Under the pieces are notes generated by a model. The model did no database searches. It was given only the letters and a program-made list of their open reading frames with translations, and was not told where the DNA came from. From positions 535,516,971-535,580,970 of the forward strand of contig CM062297.1 of the NCBI GenBank assembly GCA_031216915.1: a DNA stretch of 64,000 nt. Reading direction: 5' to 3'. Below are positions 44,650 to 57,545 of the stretch, in pieces. The translations under genes were made by a program, and so were the position numbers. The stretch comes from Pictodentalium vernedei (taxonomy: Eukaryota; Mollusca; Scaphopoda; Dentaliida; Dentaliidae). Positions within the stretch are counted from its first letter, which is position 1. Every line of letters starts with the position of its first letter.

Positions 44650-46763
44650 ACAAGAGGCCCCACGGGGCCTGAAGCGCTCATCTTGTACAGAACACAATTT
44701 AAACAGAGTCCAAGAATGAGTCTACAAGCCATCTCCATAGGCTACACTGTCAATCTTTGAGTCCCTCAGGTGTGACAAAAATAATCTGGGCATCATGCCT
44801 TTTCTTCAGTTGATCATAAGTAAAATGTAGAGCTCTCCTATGAAGCCCCTTGATACAACCTATGTGGATTAATCTTAGTACCTCTATGGAGTACTGAATA
44901 CAAAATTTTTAATTCTTCACCAAAATGGCCAATTCTGGCTCCCACAGAAAGCCCAAATATTAACCCAGGCTCTTGCTTTGAACACAGTTAAATCTGACTT
45001 CACTAGAGATGTTGTGTACCGAATATGAAAGCATTCTGACTGTTGGATCTGAAGAAGAGAAATTGTAAAGAAATTTCTTCGAATTGCACTAAGTTCAAAT
45101 TTGGGCAACCATAGCGAGCCCAAATATTAACCTATGGATCCGATTTGAACAAACTTGAATCTGACCCCTTAGAGATGTTGTATACCAAATGTGAAAGCAT
45201 TCTGACAAGTGAATCTGAAGAAGATTTTTGAAGAAATTTCCTCATATTGTACTAAGTTAAATTTCATGTTCCCATATGGAGCCCAAATATTAACCTAGGC
45301 ACTCGAATTGAACAACCTGGAATCTGACCTCCCTAGAGATGTTGTATACCAAATATAAAAGCATTCCAACTAGTGGATCTGAAGAAGAAGATTTTTAAAG
45401 AAATTTCCTCATATTGCACTAAGTAAAAATTTGGGCTACCACAGTGAGCCCAAATATATACCTAGGGATCTGATTTGAACAAACTTGAATCAGATCCCCA
45501 TAGAGATGTTGCATACCAAATATCAAAGCATTCTGACTGATGGATCTGAAGAAGAAGATTTTTTTAAATTACCCTCCATATTGAACAAAGATAAAATTTG
45601 GGCTTCCGTAGGAAGCCCAAATATTAAGCTAGGGACTTGGTTTGAACAATCTAGAATCTGACCCTCATAACAATGGTGTATACCAAATATTAAAAGATTC
45701 TGACTGGTGGTTCTGAAGAAGAAGATTTTTAAAGAATATTCCCCATATTACCCTATGTTAAAACTTCGGGCTCCTGTAGAGAGCCCAAATATGAACCAAT
45801 GAGCTTTATTTCCACAAACTTTTATCTGACCCCCCCTATGAATGCTGTATACCAAATATCAAAAGATTCTGGTGATTGGTTCTGGAGAAAAGATTTTTTA
45901 ATTTTTGCAAATATGCTGACTCAGCATTTTTTCGATGCCCATTACAGAACACCCTAACATAACCGATGGCAATTTTTTTTTACCATTCAATTCATACGGT
46001 TCAGAAAATAGAAATTTTGGGCGGGGCCTGGTAAGCGCTATGTACTCAGCGGGGAGGCAAGAGTTCCCAACTCCTGGGAGGGCCATCCCCGTCTGGGTCA
46101 TTGGTAAGTATAAAAAATATATAAATTACTATAAATTTTTTAACATTTTTATACTGTACCAATGACCCAGACATAGCTGAATAGTAAAAAGGCTGGAGGG
46201 CCAAGGACATAGAGCAAAATGGAATACGCTCAATAAAATAAAATAGAGTCATCCCCTGTAGGGAAAAAGAAGTAATAGGCCTTACATGTATCTTTCTTAT
46301 TTATGATAAATTAGAAAGATACAACACCTTCCAAAATTGAGCTTCATACATCCATGTACTCTATTAATATCCAATATAATCCTTATACTAATAATTTTTA
46401 AAGTAAGCCAATAAATAAAGTAAGTCTAGAGAATAGAGACTCTTATACTCCTAAAAGTGTCTGAGGATTGCATAATCATGTCCGTTGACATATGCAGTAT
46501 TCAAAAGCTATACTTTAAAAACTAAGACTTGAATGAATTTTAAAAACCTAAACTTCTCACTAAACAACCATCCCAATAACAGCTCAGAATTACTAACTCC
46601 GGAGGAGGTATCTCCTTGTTTTCATAGTAAAACAGGTGACCCAAGGGAACACCCTCCCCCCCCCCCTTTTCTTGCCCTGGGTCAAATAGCCCAGAGCGAA
46701 AAGGGCAGCCGAACGGAGACACTGCCGAAACAGACAGCCTACCTAGCTATAGTAGCAACTGTT

Positions 46764-47760
46764 AAGTGAATGACATTCTGAGCAGTAGATAATAGACCTA
46801 ACAATAGAGGCCTCCAGAAATGGACTCGATATTTCTGAGATAAAATTCATGAGTGTGGATGGCTGAGCGCAATGAGCGGCCTTCAAAAATCTATAATAGC
46901 GACACTATTAATGTAAGCCCAAGAAGTAGAAGAACTCTTACTTCATGAGCCGAAATCTTAAGCACAACTGCTAAGTCAATGATATACCATAAGCAGTACC
47001 GATAGTTAATAAAATCCATTAACAATAAAATGGAGCGTAACGTCCTTCTACTAGACATCAAAGACAGAAGAAGCTTACGCCCATAGTAATAAACAGATAT
47101 CTGTTTATAAATACATAAACTGTACCCGGAAAGAGTAAAGGCCTATGCCCATACGAAGACGGAAGGACCTTAAAATAATAGGTTCCGGATAATAGGAGCC
47201 TAACTCTTATGCAACAATCCAACCTAAATAGTAACGGAAGTAGTGATTCCGAAACTACGAAAGTGAAAATCATCCATCGATAGTGCATGAAACTCACTGA
47301 CTCTACAGTAAAAGAGAAACCAACAGAATTACTGTCTAAAAGGTCAGAATTTGAAAACTACTGTTTCCAGAGGCTCAAATGATTACTTAGCTAAATAAGA
47401 ACCGAAGTTAAAATCCGTATAGGAATTTAATCTAAAGATTCTAAGTCTATTTATCAAAAAGTTACTAACTGACTTAGATAAAGAGACAAAAGACTCAATT
47501 GTAAACTATCGTAGAGTGCATAGGTATGAGGTAACATAAACCTATAACCTAAATAATAACAGGCTGCAGTAGATCTTGTGAAACAAGTATACTAAAAAAT
47601 AGCAATGAGTAGTATGGAGGGATCAACAATATGAACATAATGATCCCTACACCACGACGGAAGAGCCTCTACTTTAGCCGCATAGAATAGCGAAGAAGAG
47701 GATCTCCTATAGTAAGAAATCGCGTCCAAAGCTCATCCAGTACAGTGCTTACAATGCAAT
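46764..47760 (-). pseudogene. DIRS copy D tyrosine recombinase relic
   Basis: Recognisable by alignment to copy A 6801-7800 (for example 'tagtgcatgaaactcactga', 'cttcatgagccgaaatctta'). It is full of small indels and stops, and the only frames left are short (47058-47297). Copy E carries the same changes. Confidence 0.75.
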
Positions 47761-48670
47761 ACGGACCACACAACGGAATACATGAAGGTTGCTACCTTGC
47801 TGGTTGTGATAAAGATGACACGATTTACCCAGTGAAAAAAGATCCTCACATAGAGGAAGATTTCACGTTAAGACCCACAGTAGACAAGAGAGTAAATTAC
47901 TCATGATCTCTGTGAAGATAGAGATGCTATCAACAGAAATGTATTGTGGTTGTTTATCTTAGCAATACCTGCTGAAACAACAGCGCCGGAGGATACGCGT
48001 ATCCTATCATTCCGTCCTATAGATCAATAGAGCGTTAACAACATTAGCTCAGAGATCTGGACAAGCCAACACATACGTCTGCAATTGATTAGCAAGCTGT
48101 GTCATAAATAAATCATCATTGGGCGCTCCCATAGATAGCAAATCTGATTGAATACTTGTTTGTTGAGAGTCCATTCTGACAGCAACAAGCGACCCGTAAG
48201 AGAATGGGAGTCCGATAAAACAATCAGACGACCCGGAATATGACGGACCAAAACTGAACTTGGTGTACTATAACCAACAGACGGATTCTTTCCATTAAAT
48301 TGAATAACGGAAACGAAAGAGTGCCTCCCTGGTTCCGGAGATACGCCACTACTGTCGAATTAAAGGACAGGAATTTGGGCATGCGTTTCTGAATAATGTT
48401 CATGCAATGACATAAAGCAAGCCTAAAAAAAAACATTATTCCGCAGAAGAAAACTGATTGCTAAGAGACTGCGGAACCCAAAGACCCTGGCACTTCGAAT
48501 CCGTAGGGATCAGTATTATATCCCAATCTGTTTGACTGGCAACCGTCATAACAGCCACACTCGGGTCCGGCAACTGCGGTGGCACTCTCTGAGTCAACCA
48601 CCGAATGTTTGCCGCAGTCTGAATCTCTTGTAACACTAGATAGACAAGAGAACGTATAAATCGAGCAATT
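47761..48670 (-). pseudogene. DIRS copy D RNase H / methyltransferase-like relic; RT absent
   Basis: Matches copy A about 7840-8750 (RNase H motifs in 48224-48636: MTVASQTDWD in place of MDASQTGWG, and SFNSTVVAYLRNQGG). At about 48665-48690 the sequence jumps to gag (A position about 10063). This removes A-equivalent 8750-10060, which is the whole RT domain (residues about 5-440). The catalytic RNase H Asp is also changed. Confidence 0.8.
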
Positions 48671-48679
48671 CATGGATTG

Positions 48680-49160
48680 CCGAAAAGTTGCCGTCGAAGA
48701 GAAGCTCCTCCGAGAACGAAGCGACTCTGAGAGAGTTCTTAACCTTACTATCCACGCGTGTGGATGTAGCTAGGGCTGCGTCACGTCTAACTAACTCCAA
48801 TCAGCCACTGAAGGGCGGAGTTATACGTGAACAAACTACTGCCCTAAAAGAAATTACATTGAGAATAATATCCCATAAATCTTTTCTTGAAGACGTAATG
48901 ATAACGCCTCAGTAAGGCGGATTAGGTATGATAAAGCGTCTAAGCTAAGTCTACTATACATAATGTCGTTCCCAACATTGAAATTGGAAAAGACATAAAC
49001 GGCGAAAAAGAATATATGCAGTCTTTAATCACACCGTCTAGACGCATATGAACTCTCGGTATGCCCTGCTCTGCCAAAATAAACTATTCGTATAAATGAT
49101 AAAATGGCAGAAATGAGCAACGCGGACAAGAAACTAAACTATCATGCTTAATAGCAGGCT

Positions 49161-49201
<41 letters not shown>

Positions 49202-51620
49202 CGTCGAAAAATAAAACACATGTTGTAATGACAATATTGGACTGCGTCGGTAAGTCAGAGACAATGTCCCTGAACCGGTCGAAAAATCCGAGTCCAATGA
49301 CGCTATAAGTCTCTTATCCAAGATCGCAGCAATGAAGTCCGAAATAACAATCACTGGAAGATAATGCCAGAAGATATGAAAGGCATCTTCCGATACTACT
49401 AAAGGGAAAACTCGAAATCTTTCGAATCCCTTTCGCCATCCTGTCGGACCCTATAAAGCGTTCGGTCGTCCGTACCTGATGCAACCGCGGACCGCACCGA
49501 CCCAGCGCCGTCGGATAATTCCTGATTCGACTGAGAAACTGTCAATTGCTGGGATGCTGCAAAACAACTGTGCTAACTCGGATAGCACGTCCGTCACTGA
49601 GGCCTGAGGAGAAGCGGTCTTACGATGCATTGCCGCTAGAAGCTCCGTGATCGTAACCCTGTGCATACTACCAATATGCGAGCGAACGGAGTGTATAGGC
49701 CTTGTGTCCCTTGGCTACCGGATGGCGCGACCTATTCGCCGTGGAATCACTGAATGCCGAAACTGATCGGATACTCGAGGTCACGTAGCCAATGTGCGGT
49801 CGTGTGCCCTGCTGTGAGGATGAGGAAGCATTAAGGACAGTCTCTCGGACTGTCAATATAACGGAGCGTCCCGACCGACGGACATATGCTCCGAATGTAA
49901 AATATCTGAACCACAACATGCGGTCCCCTATGTTGTTGGACGAGAGAGGGACCTCTCTCGCTCACAGCCCGGACGGACCTGGACAAGCCAGGAACCGGAC
50001 TAACAGGCTTCCTCCGATCTGTCCTCAATCTGCCGTCACTGGGTGAGTACTAAAGTAATTAAAGTGCTCGCATCACCCAAATCTCCTTCCTAGACCGCAA
50101 TGGACGAACCCGCCAGCCGAACCATTCGATGAATGTACGCTACACCGGGTGAGCTAGCGAATGTCACTCCGTAGGCGATAGACATATTCCATGAGCACTT
50201 ATTGCCGCTAACTCTTCATTAACTATGACGACAGAGGCACACTTATGAAAGACATCTCCATAACTCTTCGAACAAGAAACCAGAAATGCTTGGTTAGCAA
50301 GCATAAAATAATAATATATATAGCGTCATTCAATAATTCGAAAGTTTGTGTGACATTATTGGACTATGTCGGAACTGAGGGACGATGTCCCTGAACCGAA
50401 CCAAAAATTTCTAAGTCCACCGACGCTATCAGTTTCTTATCCGGCATCGCAGCATTCTGGTCCGACGAAAGAAGCTGTAGAAGACCAAGTCAGATGACAT
50501 ACACAACAGCATATGTTGTTCCGAAAGGGAAAGCTCGAAATCCTCCGAATCCCTTTCGGTATCCCGTCGGACCGGATGAAACTTTCGGACGTCCGTACCC
50601 GCTTCCGCGGAGCGTCCCGACCCAGCATCGTCGGATAAAATATATGGGACAGATTCAGTTGATGCTGGGATGCTGCGATAAACTGTGCTATTAAGGAAAG
50701 CACGTCCGTTCCCGAGGCCTGTGCAGTAGCGGTCTTACGATGCATTGCCGCCGGAAGCTCCGTGTACGTTGACTCCCGCACACTTCCTATGCGAACGTCC
50801 GGAGTCTGCAGGCCTCGTGTCCCTGGCTACCGGATGGTGTGACCTGGTCGCCGAAGAATCCTTGATCGGCGAAGCTGGTAATATATCGGCGGTCACGCAG
50901 CCAAGGTGCGGTCGTGTGCGCTGACGAGAAGAGGAAGCCTTAGCAGTCTCCGCGGACTGCCTATACAACGGAGCGTCCCGAGCGACGGACGTATGCTCCG
51001 CTTGCGACACATTTTGTACCACAACATCTGGGGCCAGATGTTGTTGAACGAGAGAGGGGCCTCTCTCGCTTGCCGTCCGGATGGACCGGAACGAGCTATG
51101 AACCGGACTAAAAGGCTTCCTCCGTTCTCCCTCCGATCCGCCGTCACTGGGTGTGCATTAGGTTTATTTATAGTGCTCGCATCACCCCAAAATTCCTTCT
51201 AGACCGCAACGGACGAACCCGGCTGCCGAACCATTCGGTGAATGGACGCTACACCGGGCGAGCTAGCGGACGTCAAAGGCCGTCGAACCTACTAGGGTCC
51301 TCTTAGGCAATTGGCGTATTTACATGAGCACTTTTCCGCTAGCCCTTCATTAATTGTGACGACGGAGGCACACTGTTGGAAGACATCACAGATACATCAC
51401 CCTAATCTTGATCGTCTGAAATAGAAATTGATAAAGTAGAGTGACCCTGCGGGGAAAGGACCGGAGTGTCCAAATCCCCAATAACATACCGTGACATACG
51501 CTTCCCATATTGTCATCGAAATCATACGATACAGAACAGGAGTTAATGCGAGTACACTGACCACATATAGAATGATAATAAAGTCAGAGGAAGACTTCCT
51601 CTTAAAACAATTGATCAATA
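48680..51620 (-). pseudogene. DIRS copy D gag relic with a 1.1-kb internal duplication
   Basis: Gag C-terminal part from 48680, then two successive versions of A-equivalent 10511-11620: unit 1 at about 49126-50272 and unit 2 at about 50273-51360, followed by the N-terminal Cys-region relic. Unit 2 is clearly closer to copy A than unit 1 is. A (TA)n of about 20 repeats lies in unit 1 at 49161-49200. No long open frame. Confidence 0.78.
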
Positions 51621-52689
51621 TCCTTTCAATGTGAAAAGAAAACAAGTCCTGGTACTCGCACTAACCCCTGGCAATCAAAATACATAATAATAATATGATC
51701 CATTAATATAGAAAAAGTTAAAAAATTTATAGTAATTTATATATTTTTTATACTTACCAATGACCCAGACATAGCTGGTGCTAACTCTTAAAATATAGGG
51801 CCAAACACAAATTTTGCCCCCCAATACCCAAAATTTGCATCTAAAATCAAAGAAAACATGTCCTGAAAGGCCCTCCACACTTCGCCCCCACTGCGCATGC
51901 GCAGTGTCAAGGACGTTCCAAAATTGGCGCCATTAATCATTCTAATAACCAGTGCCTGGTAAGCGCTATGTACTCAGCGGGGAGGCAAGAGTTCCCAACT
52001 CCTGGGAGGGCCATCCCCGTCTGGGTCATTGGTAAGTATAAAAAATATATAAATTACTATAAATTTTTTAACATTTTTATACTGTACCAATGACCCAGAC
52101 ATAGCTGAATAGTAAAAAGGCTGGAGGGCCAAGGACATAGAGCAAAATGGAATACGCTCAATAAAATAAAATAGAGTCATCCCCTGTAGGGAAAAAGAAG
52201 TAATAGGCTTTACATGTATCTTTCTTATTTATGACAAATTAGAAAGATACAACACCTTCCAAAATTGAGCTTCATACATCCATGTACTCTATTAATATCC
52301 AATATAATCCTTATACTAATAATTTTTAAAGTAAGCCAATAAATAAAGTAAGTCTAGAGAATAGAGACTCTTATACTCCTAAAAGTGTCTGAGGATTGCA
52401 TAATCATGTCCGTTGACATATGCAATATTCAAAAGCTATACTTTAAAAACTAAGACTTGAATGAATTTTAAAAACCTAAACTTCTCACTAAACAACCATC
52501 CCAATAACAGCTCAGAATTACTAACTCCGGAGGAGGTATCCCCTTGTTTTCATAGTAAAACAGGTGACCCAAGGGAACACCCTCCCCCCCCCCCCTTTTT
52601 CTTGCCCTGGGTCAAATAGCCCAGAGCGAAGAGGGCAGCCGAACGGAGACACTGCCGAAACAGACAGCCTACCTAGCTATAGTAGCAAC

Positions 52690-54600
52690 TGTTAAGTGAA
52701 TGACATTCTGAGCAGTAGATAATAGACCTAACAATAGAGGCCTCCAGAAATGGACTCGATATTTCTGAGATAAAATTCATGAATGTGGATGGCTGAGCGC
52801 AATGAGCAGCCTTCAAAAATCTATAATAGCGACACTATTAATGTAAGCCCAAGAAGTAGAAGAACTCTTACTTCATGAGCCGAAATCTTAAGCACAACTG
52901 CTAAGTCAATGATATACCATAAGCAGTACCGATAGTTAATAGAATCTATTAACAATAAAATGGAGCGTAACGTCCTTCTACTAGACATCAAAGACAGAAG
53001 AAGTTTACGCCCATAGTAATAAACAGATATCTGTTTATAAATACATAAACTGTACCCGGAAAGAGTAAAGGCCTATGCCCATACGAAGACGGAAGGACCT
53101 TAAAATAATAGGTTCTGGATAATAGGAGCCTAACTCTTATGCAACAATACAACCTAAATAGTAACGGAAGTAGTGATTCCGAAACTACGAAAGTGAAAAT
53201 CATCCATCGATAGTGCATGAAACTCACTGACTCTACAGTAAAAGAGAAACCAACAGAATTACTGTCTAAAAGGTCAGAATTTGAAAACTACTGTTTCCAG
53301 AGGCTCAAATGATTACTTAGCTAAATAAGAACCGAAGTTAAAATCCATATAGGAATTTAATCTAAAGATTCTAAGTCTATTTATCAAAAAGTTACTAACT
53401 GACTTAGATAAAGAGACAAAAGACTCAATTGTAAACTATCGTAGAGTGCATAGGTATGAGGTAACATAAACCTATAACCTAAATAATAACAGGCTGCAGT
53501 AGATCTTGTGAAACAAGTATACCTAAAAATAGCAATGAGTAGTATGGAGGGATCAACAATATGAACATAATGATCCCTACACCACGACGGAAGAGCCTCT
53601 ACTTTAGCCGCATAGAATAGCGAAGAAGAGGATCTCCTATAGTAAGAAATCGCGTCCAAAGCTCGTCCAGTACAGTGCTTACAATGCAATACGGACCACA
53701 CAACAGAATACATGAAGGTTGCGACCTTGCGGGTTGTGATAAAGATGACACGATTTACCCAGTGAAAAAAGATCCTCACATAGAGGAAGATTTCACGTTA
53801 AGACCCACAGTAGACAAGAGAGTAAATTACCCATGATCTCTGTGAAGATAGAAATGCTATCAACAGAAATGTATTGTGGTTGTTTATCTTAGCAATACCT
53901 GCTGAAACAACAGCGCCGGAGGATACGCGTATCCTATCATTCCGTCCTATAGATCAATAGAGCGTTAACAACATTAGCTCAGAGATCTGGACAAGCCAAC
54001 ACATACGTCTGCAATTGATTAGCAAGCTGTGTCATAAATAAATCATCATTGGGCGCTCCCATAGATAGCAAATCTGATTGAATACTTGTTTGTTGAGAGT
54101 CCATTCTGACAGCAACAAGCGACCCGTAAGAGAACGGGAGTCCGATAAAACAATCAGACGACCCGGAATATGACGGACCAAAACTGAACTTGGTGTACTA
54201 TAACCAACAGACGGATTCTTTCCATTAAATTGAATAACGGAAACGAAAGAGTGCATCTCTGGTTCCGGAGATACGCCACTACTGTCGAATTAAAGGACAG
54301 GAATTTGGGCATGCGTTTCTGAATAATGTTCATGCAATGACATAAAGCAAGCCTAAAAAACATTATTCCGCGGAAGAAAACTGATTGCTAAGAGACTGCG
54401 GAACCCAAAGACCCTGGCACTTCGAATCCGTAGGGATCAGTATTATATCCCAATCTGTTTGACTGGCAACCGTCATAACAGCCACACTCGGGTCCGGCAA
54501 CTGCGGTGGCACTCTCTGAGTCAACCACCGAATGTTTGCCCCAGTCTGAATCTCTTGTAACACTAGATAGACAAGAGAACGTGTAAATCGAGCAATTCAT
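52690..54600 (-). pseudogene. DIRS copy E recombinase and RNase H relics
   Basis: Same state as copy D 46764-48670: recombinase relic to about 53690, methyltransferase-like and RNase H relic (54032-54600), and the same RT-deletion junction at about 54590-54617. The shared breaks show that D and E descend from one already defective parent. Confidence 0.78.
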
Positions 54601-54606
54601 GGATTG

Positions 54607-57545
54607 CCGAAAAGTTGCCGTCGAAGAGAAGCTCCTCCGAGAACGAAGCGACTCTGAGAGAGTTCTTAACCTTACTATCCACGCGTGTGGATGTAGCTAG
54701 GGCTGCGTCATGTCTAACCAACTCCAATCAGCCACTGAAGGGCGGAGTTATACGTGAACAAACCACTGCCCTCAAAAGAAATTACATTGAGAATAATATC
54801 CCGTAAATCTTTTCTTGAAGACGTAATGATAACGCCTCAGTAAGGCGGATTACGTATGATAAAGCGTCTAAGTTAAGTCTACTATACATCATGTCGTTCC
54901 CAACATTGAAATTGGAAAAGACATAAACGGCGAAAAAGAATATATGCAGTCTTTAATCACACCGTCTAGACGCATATGAACTCTCGGTATGCCCTGCTCT
55001 GCCAAAATAAACTATTCGTATAAATGATAAAATGGCAGAAATGAGCAACGCGGACAAGAAACTAAACTATCATGCTTGGTAGCAGGCTTGTATATATATA
55101 TATATATAGCGTCGAAAAATAAAACACATGTTATAATGACAATATTGGACTGCGTCGGTAAGTCAGGGACAATGTCCCTGAACCGATCGAAAAATCCGAG
55201 TCCAATGACGCTATAAGTCTCTTATCCAAGATCGCAGCAATGAAGTCCGAAATAACAATCACTGGAAGATAATGCCAGAAGACATGAAAGGCATCTTCCG
55301 ATACTACTAAAGGGAAAACTCGAAATCTTTCGAATCCCTTTCGCCATCCTGTCGGACCCTATAAAGCGTTCGGTCGTCCGTACCTGATGCAACCGCGGAC
55401 CGCACCGACCCAGCGCCGTCGGATAATTCCTGATTCGACCGAGAAACAGTCAATTGCTGGGATGCTGCGAAACAACTGTGCTAACTCGGATAGCACGTCC
55501 GTCACTGAGGCCTGAGGAGAAGCGGTCTTACAATGCATTGCCGCTGGAAGCTCCGTGATCGTTACCCTGTGCATACTACCAATATGCGAGCGAACGGAGT
55601 GTATAGGCCTCGTGTCCCTTGGCTACCGGATGGCGCGACCTATTCGCCGTGGAATCACTGAATGCCGAAACTGATCGGATACTCGAGGTCACGTAGCCAA
55701 TGTGCGGTCGTGTGCCCTGCTGTGAGGATGAGGAAGCATCAAGGACAGTCTCTCGGACTGTCAATATAACGGAGCGTCCCGACCGACCGACATATGCTCC
55801 GAATGTAAAATATCTGAACCACAACATGCGGTCCCCTATGTTGTTGGACGAGAGAGGGACCTCTCTCGCTCACAGCCCGGACGGACCTGGACAAGCCAGG
55901 AACCGGACTAACAGGCTTCCTCCGATCTGTCCTCAATCTGCCGTCACTGGGTGAGTACTAAAGTAATTAAAGTGCTCGCATCACCCAAATCTCCTTCCTA
56001 GACCGCAACGGACGAACCCGCCAGCCGAACCATTCAATGAATGTACGCTACACCGGGTGAGCTAGCGAATGTCACTCCGTAGGCAATAGACATATTCCAT
56101 GAGCACTTATTGCCGCTAGCTCTTCATTAACTATGACGACAGAGGCACACTTTTGAAAGACATCTCCATAACTCTTCGAACAAGAAACCAGAAATGCTTG
56201 GTTAGCAAGCATAAAAAAATAATATATATAGCGTCGTTCAATAATTCGAAAGTTTGTGTGACATTATTGGACTATGTCGGAACTGAGGGACGATGTCCCT
56301 GAACCGAACCAAAAATTTCTAAGTCCACCGACGCTATCAGTTTCTTATCCGGCATCGCAGCATTCTGGTCCGACGAAAGAAGCTGTAGAAGACCAAGTCA
56401 GATGACATACACAACAGCATATGTTGTTCCGAAAGGGAAAGCTCGAAATCCTCCGAATCCCTTTCGGTATCCCGTCGGACCGGATGAAACTTTCGGACGT
56501 CCGTACCCGCTTCCGCGGAGCGTCCCGACCCAGCATCGTCGGATAAAATATATGCGACAGATTCAGTTGATGCTGGGATGCTGCGATAAACTGTGCTATT
56601 AAGGAAAGCACGTCCGTTCCCGAGGCCTGTGCAGTAGCGGTCTTACGATGCATTGCCGCCGGAAGCTCCGTGTACGTTGACTCCCGCACACTTCCTATGC
56701 GAACATCCGGAGTCTGCAGGCCTCGTGTCCCTGGCTACCGGATGGTGTGACCTGGTCGCCGAAGAATCCTTGATCGGCGAAGCTGGTAATATATCGGCGG
56801 TCACGCAGCCAAGGTGCAGTCGTGTGCGCTGACGAGAAGAGGAAGCCTTAGCAGTCTCCGCGGACTGCCTATACAACGGAGCGTCCCGAGCGACGGACGT
56901 ATGCTCCGCTTGCGACACATTTTGTACCACAACATCTGGGGCCAGATGTTGTTGAACGAGAGAGGGGCCTCTCTCGCTTGCCGTCCGGATGGACCGGAAC
57001 GAGCTATGAACCGGACTAAAAAGGCTTCCTCCGTTCTCCCTCCGATCCGCCGTCACTGGGTGTGCATTAAGCTAATTTATAGTGCTCGCATCACCCCAAA
57101 ATTCCTTCTAGACCGCAACGGACGAACCCGGCTGCCGAACCATTCGGTGAATGGACGCTACACCGGGCGAGCTAGCGGACGTCAAAGGCCGTCGAACCTA
57201 CTAGGGTCCTCTTAGGCAATTGGCGTATTTACATGAGCACTTTTCCGCTAGCCCTTCATTAATTGTGACGACGGAGGCACACTGTTGGAAGACATCACGG
57301 ATACATCACCCTAATCTTGATCGTCTGAAATAGAAATTGATAAAGTAGAGTGACCCTGCGGGGAAAGGACCGGAGTGTCCAAATCCCCAATAACATACTG
57401 TGACATACGCTTCCCATATTGTCATCGAAATCATACGATACAGAACAGGAGTTAATGCGAGTACACTGACCACATATAGAATGATAATAAAGTCAGAGGA
57501 AGACTTCCTCTTAAAACAATTGATCAATATCCTTTCAATGTGAAA
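54607..57545 (-). pseudogene. DIRS copy E gag relic with the same duplication
   Basis: Colinear with copy D 48680-51620: unit 1 about 55055-56187, unit 2 about 56188-57270. The (TA)n in unit 1 is shorter here (about 8 repeats, 55092-55108). The frame 56643-57056 keeps part of the Ser/Arg-rich N-terminal half. Confidence 0.78.
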
